Assembly: GCA_000437515.1 (NCBI GenBank)
Contig: FR898432.1
Span: 20,499 to 27,158, forward strand
DNA from: Acidiphilium sp. CAG:727
Lineage (GTDB): Bacteria; Bacillota; Clostridia; Christensenellales; Borkfalkiaceae
DNA: 6,660 bases
Direction: 5' to 3'
In this document: piece after piece, positions 1 through 6,236 of the stretch
Layout of the letters: every line of letters starts with the position of its first letter
Numbering within the stretch: the stretch's first letter is position 1
Translations under genes and position numbers: made by a program
The notes under the pieces: generated by a model
Database searches by the model: none
What the model was told of the DNA's origin: nothing
The model's input: the letters and a program-made list of their open reading frames with translations, nothing else

Positions 1-1
1 T

Positions 2-1294
2 TATTCGGTCGCGTCGTACAATTTCGATACGAGCAAGGGGGACCTTCGCGACGGTAAGGGTTTTTCGGCGATAAACGCGTTTCTGCCGTACGCGGCGAAA
101 AGAATTTATTACTATCGGCGTATTTCGGGGGAAGACGCAGTTCTCGACGCCGTACTCGTATGGTGCGGCGACGGGTATATATATTCCGTCAAACTCGCGG
201 GCGGAACGCCTGTGAAACTCGCCGCGCTTTACTTTACCAAAGAGCCGACGGCGGTAAACTATAACTTCAACGGCGAAGACGTAATGATTTTTTCAAGCGA
301 GAACGCCGAGTTGAAAATCTACGACGGGACCAACGTTATTACGGTTTCGTCCGCGCCGAAAGTCGAATCGATGTGCGTACACGGCGAAAGGTTGTTTCTG
401 ACGGATTCGTCGAATCATAATTCGCTTTGGTTTTCGGACGACTTTGATCCGACTAACTGGAACGTGTCTTTATCGGAAGCCGGTTTTATCGATATGATCG
501 GCGAAAAGGGCAGGCTTCTGAAAGTGATTTCGTTCGGCGGATACATCTACGTTTTCAGATCTTACGGAATAACGCGGGTTACCGCTTACGGAAATCAGAA
601 GTCCTTTTCGGTAGCCGATCTTTTCGTTTCTTCGGGTAAAATCCGCGGCGAGTCGATTACGGTCTGCGGCGATTGCGTGCTGTTTTTTGCTTCCGACGGG
701 TTATACCGCTTCGACGGGCTTTCGGCCGCGAGAATTTCCGACGCGTATAAAGAATCGATTGATTTTTCGTTCGGAAAGGTTCGCGGAGCGTACTATAACG
801 GCAGGGCGTATTTCGTCGTCAAAGCCGTTTTCGAGGGCGAGAGCGAAAATTGCCTTTTCAACGTAGACCCGAAAAATTATTCCGAATACTACTTCATAAA
901 AGGCGGAAAGCCCGTCGACGTTACGGTTGCCGGCGGCGTAAACGATTACGAACTTCTGCTCGCGTCGGGGGACGGGAAAATTTTTCGGCTTACGGACGAA
1001 TGCGCTACGGCGGGAGTACCGAATACCAAAATATGGCTCGGGAAATTCGGAGATTTCGGTTTTACCGCAAAACGCAAACTTTTAAGCGAAATTTCCTTTT
1101 ACAGCGCAACGGCTTTGCAAATCGAGGTGTCGGCGGACGGCAGAACGAAAGCGTACGGGGTAAAGGGTAAAATCGAAAGGCAGATTATAAGACCGAATCT
1201 TACGGCGGACAGATTTTCGGTAAAGGTAAAATGTACGGAGAAAGGAGCGAGAGTGGTCGGGCTTACGCTTAAATTACGCTATTATGACGATTAA
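2..1294 (+). CDS. Phage-like tail hub / DNA-stabilisation protein (P22 gp10-like), 5' partial
   Basis: The frame is open to the window edge, so 430 residues are visible and the true start lies upstream. The first possible start inside the window, GTG at 212, has no convincing ribosome binding site, and the 70 residues before it have the same character as the rest, so it is rejected. The protein is beta-rich, with repeated short strands and turns such as GDGYIY, FASDGLYRFDG and LLASGDGKIFRL, as in beta-propeller blades. Around residues 128-153 it carries a GERLFLTDSS...WFSDDFDPTNW segment, which resembles the 'small ring entry, then SD/D-P-x-x-W' signature of phage hub or stabilisation proteins. 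The last 90 residues (WLGKFGDFGF...KRKLLSEISF...RPNLTADRFSVKVKCTEKG) look like the C-terminal beta-sandwich seen in such proteins. In podoviruses this family forms the nozzle that closes the head-tail channel. The family call rests on pattern recall without an alignment; another propeller-type surface protein is possible. Confidence 0.55.
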   Translation, partial: YSVASYNFDTSKGDLRDGKGFSAINAFLPYAAKRIYYYRRISGEDAVLDAVLVWCGDGYIYSVKLAGGTPVKLAALYFTKEPTAVNYNFNGEDVMIFSSENAELKIYDGTNVITVSSAPKVESMCVHGERLFLTDSSNHNSLWFSDDFDPTNWNVSLSEAGFIDMIGEKGRLLKVISFGGYIYVFRSYGITRVTAYGNQKSFSVADLFVSSGKIRGESITVCGDCVLFFASDGLYRFDGLSAARISDAYKESIDFSFGKVRGAYYNGRAYFVVKAVFEGESENCLFNVDPKNYSEYYFIKGGKPVDVTVAGGVNDYELLLASGDGKIFRLTDECATAGVPNTKIWLGKFGDFGFTAKRKLLSEISFYSATALQIEVSADGRTKAYGVKGKIERQIIRPNLTADRFSVKVKCTEKGARVVGLTLKLRYYDD

Positions 1295-2177
1295 AGACGA
1301 CGCGTATTACGGTAAACTCTCTCTCGATAAAACCGCCGAACTCGAAAAAAGGCTCGAAAATAAGATAAGCGAAGATAATGCCGAAGTCTTATATCGGACG
1401 GTGACGGAGGAAGAATCTTTTACTTCTTCGCCCGTCGATAATACGGTCGTTAAGTCGCTAAGGTGGAACGTGCTTAAAAAGATCGGCGCGAAGGTAAGAA
1501 TAGTCGTAAGTATACCGGACGATACGGCGGACGTTAAGATAACGCTCAACGGGAAAGAGTTGATTCCGGTTACGGTTGCGAAAACAGGTAAGACCGTACG
1601 GGCGGACGGAAATTTGCCGGAAGGGTTAAACTCCGCCGTCGTTACGGTTTCGGGGAAAACTTCTTTTACCGCGACTGTTTCGGTAACGTATACGGGGTAC
1701 TTCGAAATATGCAGAGAAGAAGTCAGGCTTTCTTACGCGGGCGACGGGTATATCGGTAAATTTTCGGGCGGCGAATACGGCTTGTATTCGGTTGCCGGAT
1801 TGGAAAAATTATTTTCGGTCTACGGCGTCGGGTGCGCGTCTGCCGTCAAAACTGCCGACGGAAATTTCTGCCTTGCGACTTATTCCGAAAAGGACGGCGG
1901 CAAAATACGCGTCGTAAGCGGGGACGGAACGGTATTAAGCGAATATTCGCGTGGCGGCGCGTATACGTCGTTTGCCGTAAGGGCGACCGATACCGGTTTT
2001 ATCGTTTACGCCGCTAAAAATTTCAGACTGCGCGAAATAACTCTTTCGGGGTCGGCGATTACCGAAACGACCACGGCGATAAAATGCAAAGAAATAACTT
2101 ACGCCGAAAACGGCGGGACGAAAGTCATCGTCGCGGTCGCGCCGAACGGGTATTCGTTCGTTTACGAGGTGGAATAA
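1284..2177 (+). CDS. Beta-rich protein of unknown function, probable phage-like structural protein
   Basis: This gene encodes 297 residues. The ATG at 1284 overlaps the end of the previous gene by 11 bases. No ribosome binding site is evident before it, so it is probably translated by coupling with the upstream gene. I do not recognise the family. Residues 11-31 form a short charged helix (LDKTAELEKRLENKI). Residues about 55-140 look like an all-beta domain (VRIVVSIPDD, VKITLNGKEL, AVVTVSGK, ATVSVTYTGYF). Residues about 145-297 contain short repeating strand-turn units (YAGDGYIGKFSG, VKTADGNFCLATYS, IRVVSGDGTVLSEY, VAVAPNGYSFVYEVE), again suggesting propeller blades. No signal peptide or membrane segment is seen. 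Its tight packing after the hub-like gene suggests a partner in the same particle or appendage. A tail accessory or receptor-binding role is inference only. Confidence 0.8.
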   Translation: MTIKDDAYYGKLSLDKTAELEKRLENKISEDNAEVLYRTVTEEESFTSSPVDNTVVKSLRWNVLKKIGAKVRIVVSIPDDTADVKITLNGKELIPVTVAKTGKTVRADGNLPEGLNSAVVTVSGKTSFTATVSVTYTGYFEICREEVRLSYAGDGYIGKFSGGEYGLYSVAGLEKLFSVYGVGCASAVKTADGNFCLATYSEKDGGKIRVVSGDGTVLSEYSRGGAYTSFAVRATDTGFIVYAAKNFRLREITLSGSAITETTTAIKCKEITYAENGGTKVIVAVAPNGYSFVYEVE

Positions 2178-2401
2178 TGACTATAAATAAAAGAACGGGC
2201 GTCGGAGTAAAAGACGGAATAGTCGCGGCGGCGACCGACGGCGCGAAAATCGTATTCCGTTCGGGCGACGAATGGTTTACGGAAGAGGTTGCCGACCGCG
2301 ACGGTGCGAACGCAACGTACGTAGGCAACGCCGAGGCGGCTTTCCTTACCGCCGACGCAGGGAAAATCGTCTGCATAGACGGAAAATTGAAAATCGTATA
2401 A
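2177..2401 (+). CDS. Small beta-rich protein (74 residues), unknown function
   Basis: The ATG at 2177 shares its A with the TAA stop of the previous gene (TAATG), a classic coupled junction, and a purine-rich GAGGTGG at 2166-2172 sits four bases before it. A longer reading from ATG 2084 would run 93 bases inside the upstream gene and add an Arg-rich stretch typical of out-of-frame translation, so it is rejected. The protein has no signal peptide or membrane segment. It reads like two or three beta hairpins (GAKIVFRSGDEWFTEEV, AEAAFLTADAGKIVCIDGKLKIV), similar in style to single propeller blades in the two upstream proteins. It may be a small add-on subunit or a detached blade of its neighbour. 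No known family is recognised. Confidence 0.75.
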   Translation: MTINKRTGVGVKDGIVAAATDGAKIVFRSGDEWFTEEVADRDGANATYVGNAEAAFLTADAGKIVCIDGKLKIV

Positions 2402-2404
2402 AAC

Positions 2405-2410
2405 GGAGGT
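2405..2410 (+). promoter_or_regulatory. Strong ribosome binding site fixing a TTG start
   Basis: GGAGGT lies six bases before TTG at 2417. It is the best Shine-Dalgarno match in the window and supports the rare TTG codon as the start of the 317-residue protein. It also lies only four bases after the preceding stop codon, so the gene sits in the same operon but can be loaded with ribosomes independently. Confidence 0.85.
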
Positions 2411-2416
2411 AGAAAT

Positions 2417-3370
2417 TTGAAAAATAAATTCCCGACAAAAGAAATAATCGATCTGATAAACACCGGAACTACGGAGAAAAAGAAAGAAAATGACGAGAAG
2501 AACGCGGGTAAGACTCAAACGCAGGATCAAAGCGGCTTCGGCGCGGAGAAGAAGAGTTTATACGACTCGCTCGACAAGATAAACGCCGATTACGAAAAAA
2601 CGGACGTGAGGTCGTATAACGGCACGGTTATCCCCAGACTCGACGAAAAGACTTACGACGCGCCGACCGACGAAGAGATCGTAAAAACCGCCACGGAAGA
2701 AGAAAAAGCGAATACCGAGCGTAAAAAACGGGCGGCGGAAGCGGTTGCCGAAGAAAAGAAAGCGGCTTTGAACTCTCAAAAAGAAAATTACGCGGACGAC
2801 GCGAAAATTTCCGAAAAACGCATTTCCGACGCTTACGAAACGGCTAAAAACAACGCGGCGGACGAAGCGATAAAACGCGGTATAGCGCGTTCTTCGATAA
2901 TTTCTGAGCAACTTAAAGACTTTGACGTAGCCAAGATAAAAGACGTGGAAAACGCCTACGCGACCGCAAGAGAAAAAATCGCGGAAGCGGACGAGAAAAT
3001 CGGGAGCCTTACCGAAGAGTTGAGTAAAGCCGTCGCTTCTTACGACATCGAAGAGGCCGTAAAAATCAACGAGCGCATAACGGCGCTGAAAGAAGAGAGA
3101 ACGAAAAAACAGAACGAAGTTACGGAGTACAACAACGCTCTTAAAGAAAAACGGGCGAAAACTCTTTCGGCTCTGGGTTTAAGCGGAATGGATCTCGCAG
3201 AAGAAAAGTCCGACGAATACGTCGCTGCGAAAAACGAAAAATTACAGGCTCTTTATAAGTATTACGGCAAGGCGGCGAACAAAAAGGAATTTTTACAAGA
3301 CGCGGAGCGCATCAAAAAATACGTCGGAAACGACGGTTTCGAGTATTTAAGCAAATATATAAATCCCTGA
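2417..3370 (+). CDS. Coiled-coil protein, unknown function, last gene of phage-like operon
   Basis: This gene encodes 317 residues, started by TTG. The protein is soluble and highly charged, rich in Ala, Glu and Lys, with no Cys or Trp and no signal peptide. Residues 1-80 are polar and probably disordered (Gly/Thr/Gln-rich around 17-42). Residues about 85-150 and 165-248 are long predicted coiled coils (for example ATEEEKANTERKKRAAEA and INERITALKEERTKKQ). A break between them at residues 154-161 reads RGIARSSI, a short motif of a kind I associate with helical phage virion proteins ('R-G-[IL]-x-R-S-[SG]'). Residues 265-317 form a second, aromatic helical region (LQALYKYYGKAANKKEFLQ, FEYLSKYINP). 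In podovirus-like gene orders, helical internal or ejection proteins often follow the tail-hub gene, which would fit, but this is inference. Alternatives are a scaffold or a cytoskeletal-type helper. Confidence 0.85.
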   Translation: MKNKFPTKEIIDLINTGTTEKKKENDEKNAGKTQTQDQSGFGAEKKSLYDSLDKINADYEKTDVRSYNGTVIPRLDEKTYDAPTDEEIVKTATEEEKANTERKKRAAEAVAEEKKAALNSQKENYADDAKISEKRISDAYETAKNNAADEAIKRGIARSSIISEQLKDFDVAKIKDVENAYATAREKIAEADEKIGSLTEELSKAVASYDIEEAVKINERITALKEERTKKQNEVTEYNNALKEKRAKTLSALGLSGMDLAEEKSDEYVAAKNEKLQALYKYYGKAANKKEFLQDAERIKKYVGNDGFEYLSKYINP

Positions 3371-3397
3371 AATCGCCGGGGAAGTCGCAATATGATT

Positions 3398-3435
3398 AAA
3401 TCGGGCGGAGCGTTTCGCTTCCGCCCGATTTTTTT
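3398..3435 (+). terminator. Intrinsic terminator closing the phage-like operon
   Basis: AAATCGGGCGG-AGCG pairs with CGCT-T-CCGCCCGATTT, with one bulged base and a three-base loop, and runs directly into seven T (3429-3435). It lies 28 bases after the stop codon of the coiled-coil gene and separates that operon from the lipoprotein gene. Confidence 0.92.
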
Positions 3436-3443
3436 GCGTCCGT

Positions 3444-3474
3444 CGGCAAAAATCGAAAAAATGCCGGCAAAATC
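3444..3474 (+). promoter_or_regulatory. Direct repeat next to the lipoprotein promoter, candidate operator
   Basis: CGGCAAAAATC (3444-3454) is repeated as CGGCAAAATC (3465-3474). The starts are 21 bp apart, about two helical turns, so both copies face the same side of the DNA. The second copy ends one base before the -35 box, where activators of the class II kind usually bind. The same stretch also contains the inverted pair CGGCA/TGCCG (3444-3448 and 3462-3466). A regulator-binding role is inference. Part of the similarity is simply A-rich sequence. Confidence 0.35.
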
Positions 3475-3475
3475 T

Positions 3476-3504
3476 TTTACTTTTTCAGTCTTATATGCTA
3501 TTAT
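3476..3504 (+). promoter_or_regulatory. Sigma-A type promoter with extended -10 for the lipoprotein gene
   Basis: The -35 box is TTTACT (3476-3481, four of six to consensus). After a 17-bp spacer comes TATTAT (3499-3504, five of six), preceded by TG one base upstream (3496-3497), which makes it an extended -10. The expected start of transcription is near 3511, giving a very short leader that begins just before the AGGAG site (3516-3520). It lies downstream of the terminator, so the lipoprotein gene is its own unit. Confidence 0.75.
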
Positions 3505-3529
3505 GTAATCATAATAGGAGTATTATGGT

Positions 3530-4606
3530 ATGAAAAAGGTAATCGCGGGTTTAGCCGCATCGCTTTTAGCCGTATTCGCTCTTACGGGTTGCTCGAAAAG
3601 CAATTCAAAGAGTTTTGCGGCGACTTATTTTTCCAAAAACGCCGAAACTACCGGAACGGCGACCGTTTCGGAAACGCTTACTTACGACGTAAGTTCTTAC
3701 CGGAAACTTTCGGATACTTTCCTTAAAGGCTTGTTTCCCGAAATATCCCTTCTTAACGAAAACCTGACTTTCGAGGTCGATACGGCAAATTCGAATTATA
3801 CTACCACGCTTTACAACACCGACGACGGCAAAAATTACGTCTTTAAGTCAAGGCTTATCGTCGCGGGCAAATACGTTTACGGCAGCAAGAAAGCGGAATA
3901 CGCCGTCGAACGCGACGTTACGGACGTCACGGTAACTTTCAAAGGCATAGGTTCGAAGTTCCAACCAGTTTCGGCCACGAAAACGGCTAAAAACGTGGTT
4001 CCGTTGTCGACCGCGCCGTCTTCCGAAAAGGAATTCGTAACGCTCGATTATACCTATACCGTCGCTTACGGCTCGTCCGCAAAAATAACGGTGAAAGCCA
4101 ACGACGATACGTCCGCGAAATATTTTAAGGCGCAGACCGGCAAGCCTACCGAAATAAAGAAATGGAACAAAAAGGACTTCGTGGAGAACGATATTCTCTA
4201 TACGGTTTTCCGTAACTTCGATTATTCTTCCGATTTCGCTTACGCGTACAGGACGATAGACGCGGTTTCGGGCGCGCTTACGTCCGCTTCGGCGAGCATG
4301 ATAGGCACGGCTACCGCGAGTACCGCCGTTACCCTTCCGTCGAACGTATCTTTGTACGGCAACAGTTATTCGGCGTTCAACGCTTACGGAGTGAAATTCG
4401 CGACCACCGGCAAATACGGTAAGGCTTACGCTTATTCGTATTTCGCGAAGTCGGTAAACTACGGCGGCGAAGCGACGGATAAAGACGATAAAAACGAAAC
4501 GAGAAGAGTTCCGCTTATCACGGCGCAGCCGTCGATTCACAATACGGGCTACCTCGTGTTTACGCTTAAAAGCGCAAAAGGTTCGGCTACCGAAAATCTG
4601 AATTGA
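3530..4606 (+). CDS. Putative lipoprotein of unknown function
   Basis: This gene encodes 358 residues. It starts with a lipoprotein signal: MKK, a hydrophobic stretch (residues 4-19), then the lipobox L18-T19-G20-C21, so Cys21 should be lipidated and the protein anchored on the outer face of the cytoplasmic membrane. Cys21 is the only cysteine. The mature part is Ser/Thr/Tyr/Ala-rich and looks mainly beta (TATVSETLTYDVSSY, DVTVTFKGIG, VTLDYTYTVAYGSSAKITV, YAYSYFAKSVNYGG), with a Ser/Lys linker (22-28) and an Asp/Lys/Glu-rich loop near 314-325. No catalytic motif or known domain is recognised. AGGAG at 3516-3520 lies nine bases before the ATG. A two-codon reading, ATG-GTA-TGA, at 3525 overlaps this start. 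The gene has its own promoter and terminator, so no function can be drawn from its neighbours. Confidence 0.9.
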   Translation: MKKVIAGLAASLLAVFALTGCSKSNSKSFAATYFSKNAETTGTATVSETLTYDVSSYRKLSDTFLKGLFPEISLLNENLTFEVDTANSNYTTTLYNTDDGKNYVFKSRLIVAGKYVYGSKKAEYAVERDVTDVTVTFKGIGSKFQPVSATKTAKNVVPLSTAPSSEKEFVTLDYTYTVAYGSSAKITVKANDDTSAKYFKAQTGKPTEIKKWNKKDFVENDILYTVFRNFDYSSDFAYAYRTIDAVSGALTSASASMIGTATASTAVTLPSNVSLYGNSYSAFNAYGVKFATTGKYGKAYAYSYFAKSVNYGGEATDKDDKNETRRVPLITAQPSIHNTGYLVFTLKSAKGSATENLN

Positions 4607-4624
4607 CGAAAAATAAAAAATTTT

Positions 4625-4660
4625 CCGCGTAAGCCGTCGTTGCCTGCGCGGTTATTTTTT
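4625..4660 (+). terminator. Probable intrinsic terminator after the lipoprotein gene
   Basis: CCGCG (4625-4629) pairs with CGCGG (4647-4651) across a 17-base interior that can add a few weak pairs. It is followed by TTATTTTTT (4652-4660). It starts 19 bases after the stop codon. The stem is shorter than that of the first terminator, so the call is moderate, but position and T tract fit. Confidence 0.6.
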
Positions 4661-4661
4661 A

Positions 4662-4690
4662 GAATAAAATCGTAAACAGGCGCGTATATT
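4662..4690 (+). promoter_or_regulatory. Possible sporulation (sigma-E-like) promoter for the sipL-like gene
   Basis: GAATAAA (4662-4668) matches five of seven positions of the Bacillus subtilis sigma-E -35 pattern. A 14-bp spacer leads to CGTATATT (4683-4690), which keeps five or six of eight positions of the -10 pattern CATACANT. No good sigma-A pair with normal spacing was found between 4640 and 4763. SipL-type genes are known to be mother-cell expressed in Clostridioides difficile, which suits this reading. Transcription would start near 4697. AT-rich sequence gives such partial matches easily, so confidence is low. Confidence 0.25.
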
Positions 4691-4703
4691 ATATCGAATT
4701 ATC

Positions 4704-4724
4704 GCTGCCGAGCCGCTCGGCGGC
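4704..4724 (+). repeat. Near-perfect inverted repeat (hairpin) in the sipL-like leader
   Basis: GCTGCCGAGC (4704-4713) and GCTCGGCGGC (4715-4724) are reverse complements apart from one T-G position, with a single base between them; in RNA the loop would open to at least three bases. There is no T tract after it on this strand, so it is not a standard terminator. It sits between the possible promoter and the G-rich block and could shape the leader RNA or bind a dimeric regulator. Confidence 0.6.
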
Positions 4725-4726
4725 GC

Positions 4727-4755
4727 GGGGGGGGGAAAATAAGGGAAAAACGGGG
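4727..4755 (+). promoter_or_regulatory. G-rich block with G-quadruplex pattern covering the ribosome entry region
   Basis: Nine consecutive G (4727-4735) can supply two triplets, followed by a seven-base A-rich loop, GGG (4743-4745), a six-base loop and GGGG (4752-4755). This meets the usual pattern of four G triplets with loops of one to seven bases, on the mRNA-sense strand. The last tract lies eight bases before the ATG and is the only Shine-Dalgarno-like sequence for the gene, so folding would hide it. The pattern is seen directly; folding in the cell and a regulatory role are inference. Confidence 0.45.
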
Positions 4756-4763
4756 TATAATAT

Positions 4764-6218
4764 ATGTTAAAAACGGACGTACAGACTTTGACCGAGCGCG
4801 AAGCGACGCGGACGGAAGTAAAACGCTCGGCGGAAGTTACTTTCAGACCGGAAGACGAAGTCAAGAAGATTATCTCGGTTTCGGCTACGGCGTACCTTAA
4901 ATCGGTCGAAACGAAAGATCGGGCGACTTGCGCCAAGGCGCAGATAGCGTTTCAGATGATCTATCTTGCCGAAGACGGTTATAAAAAATGCGAGGGGCAA
5001 GCCGAAACCGAAGCGGATATTCAGATCGAAGGCGCTATCGTAACGGTATATACGGATAACGCGCGTGCAACGCTTTCGGGCGACGGCTACGCGGTAAAAT
5101 GCTCGGTTATATTCGTCGGTCAGGGCGAAACCCCGCGGGAAAAGACCGTAGTTACGGGCGGCGAAGATCTTGTAGTAAAGCAAACGCAGATAGTTTTCGA
5201 CGAACCCACCGAAGTATTTGCAGACGATTTTACCGTGGCCGACGAATTCGATCTTTCTTATTCGATAAAAAGCGTTCTGAGCCGCGAACAGACCGTAAAG
5301 GTAAAGACGACGGAAAGCGGAGTTTCCCGCGTGATAATCGGCGGAGAGATATGCGTTGCGCTTGCGGTAATCGCTTCAGATAACGACGATCTCGTAACCG
5401 TGAAAAAGAACCTTCCGTTCAGAATGGAAGTCGCATGCCCCGGCGCTATGCCCGACGGCAAAGCCCGCGGCGAAGTTTCGGTTAAACGCGCCGCGTACAA
5501 AGTTTACGCCGACGAAGTCAAAAACGACTGTACCGTTCAGGCGGAAATTATCCTTTCGGCGCAGGTTGCGGCGGTCAACGAAAAGAAAATATCCGTCGCC
5601 CAGGACGCGTATTCTCTTTGCGACGAAGTCGAAATCGACCGCGAGCGGATAAACGCAGAAAGACTTTCGGAAGTAAAATTCAAAGAAGAAAGAGTGGTAG
5701 CGGCTGCAACGGGCGACGTTCCCGACGGCGGCAAAATCGTGGGGACGCTCGGCAAAACCGTTACCGTGTTTTCTGCCGATAACGGCGCCGTGAGCGGAAG
5801 CGTGAAAACGGACGTCATATTCAGAAACGCGGACAACGGCACGACCTGCGTGTCTGCCGAAGCCCCATTTTCCATAGAGATTACGGGCGAAAAAATTCAC
5901 GGCGTAAGGGTCGATTGCTGCGATCTGACGGCGAGAATAGTAAACGGCGGGATAGAACTCGAATTCGTTCCGATCGTAAACTACCGCGTATATACGGTTA
6001 CCGAAGCGGAAGCGATAACCGACGTGAGGGCAAAAAGCGCGAGGAATAAACCGACCTGCGCCATAAGCGTGTATCTGCCCGAAAAAGGCGACGAATTATG
6101 GGATATATGCAAGCGGCTGGGGCTTGGCGAAGACGAAATTACGGCTAACAACCCCGATCTCGTATTTCCGCTTACGGGCAACGAAAGGATAATAGTATAC
6201 AGACAAAAAACTTATTAA
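4764..6218 (+). CDS. sipL: SPOCS (DUF3794) and LysM domain protein, SipL-like
   Basis: This gene encodes 484 residues without a signal peptide, as expected for a protein acting in the mother-cell cytoplasm. ATG 4764 is chosen because an in-frame TAA lies two codons upstream and the N-terminus reads like family members. Residues about 1-430 appear to be three successive SPOCS-like beta units (roughly 1-130, 135-275, 275-425). The C-terminus is a LysM domain at about 433-481, with KGDELWDICKRLG, then NNPDL, then NERIIVYRQ, matching the 'GDTLW-xIA ... N-P-x-L ... I-x-V' pattern. In C. difficile, SipL of similar length binds the coat-base ATPase SpoIVA through its LysM domain and is needed to attach the spore coat. 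Other DUF3794-LysM proteins are uncharacterised, so the exact role here is inferred. It lies 18 bases before ispE, an arrangement I recall from other Clostridia, and is probably cotranscribed with it. Confidence 0.85.
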   Translation: MLKTDVQTLTEREATRTEVKRSAEVTFRPEDEVKKIISVSATAYLKSVETKDRATCAKAQIAFQMIYLAEDGYKKCEGQAETEADIQIEGAIVTVYTDNARATLSGDGYAVKCSVIFVGQGETPREKTVVTGGEDLVVKQTQIVFDEPTEVFADDFTVADEFDLSYSIKSVLSREQTVKVKTTESGVSRVIIGGEICVALAVIASDNDDLVTVKKNLPFRMEVACPGAMPDGKARGEVSVKRAAYKVYADEVKNDCTVQAEIILSAQVAAVNEKKISVAQDAYSLCDEVEIDRERINAERLSEVKFKEERVVAAATGDVPDGGKIVGTLGKTVTVFSADNGAVSGSVKTDVIFRNADNGTTCVSAEAPFSIEITGEKIHGVRVDCCDLTARIVNGGIELEFVPIVNYRVYTVTEAEAITDVRAKSARNKPTCAISVYLPEKGDELWDICKRLGLGEDEITANNPDLVFPLTGNERIIVYRQKTY

Positions 6219-6236
6219 GATATTCGGCGGTTACAA

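Noticed and set aside
850..1170. 106-residue + strand frame inside the first gene
   Set aside because: It is an Arg-rich alternative frame of a well-supported coding region with no ribosome site.
212..1294. GTG at 212 as the true start of the first gene
   Set aside because: The frame is open to the window edge and the preceding 70 residues have the same propeller-like character; there is no convincing ribosome site before this GTG.
2084..2176. N-terminal extension of the 74-residue protein from ATG 2084
   Set aside because: It lies wholly inside the upstream gene, is Arg-rich as out-of-frame translations are here, and lacks a ribosome site, while ATG 2177 has one and forms a coupled TAATG junction.
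3848..4540. 230-residue open frame on the minus strand opposite the lipoprotein gene
   Set aside because: It is extremely Arg- and Val-rich with no initiation signal, as expected from reading the codon-biased sense gene backwards.
4756..4761. Perfect TATAAT directly before the sipL-like ATG
   Set aside because: No -35 box lies at a suitable distance (the place holds GGGAAA) and transcription would begin inside the coding region, so it is unlikely to drive this gene.
4652..4936. 94-residue minus-strand frame crossing the sipL-like start and leader
   Set aside because: Most of it is antisense to the sipL-like gene; the Pro-rich part is just the G run read in reverse.
5376..5900. 174-residue and 112-residue minus-strand frames opposite the sipL-like gene
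   Set aside because: Both lie within a gene with clear SPOCS and LysM features; their composition reflects antisense codon bias only.
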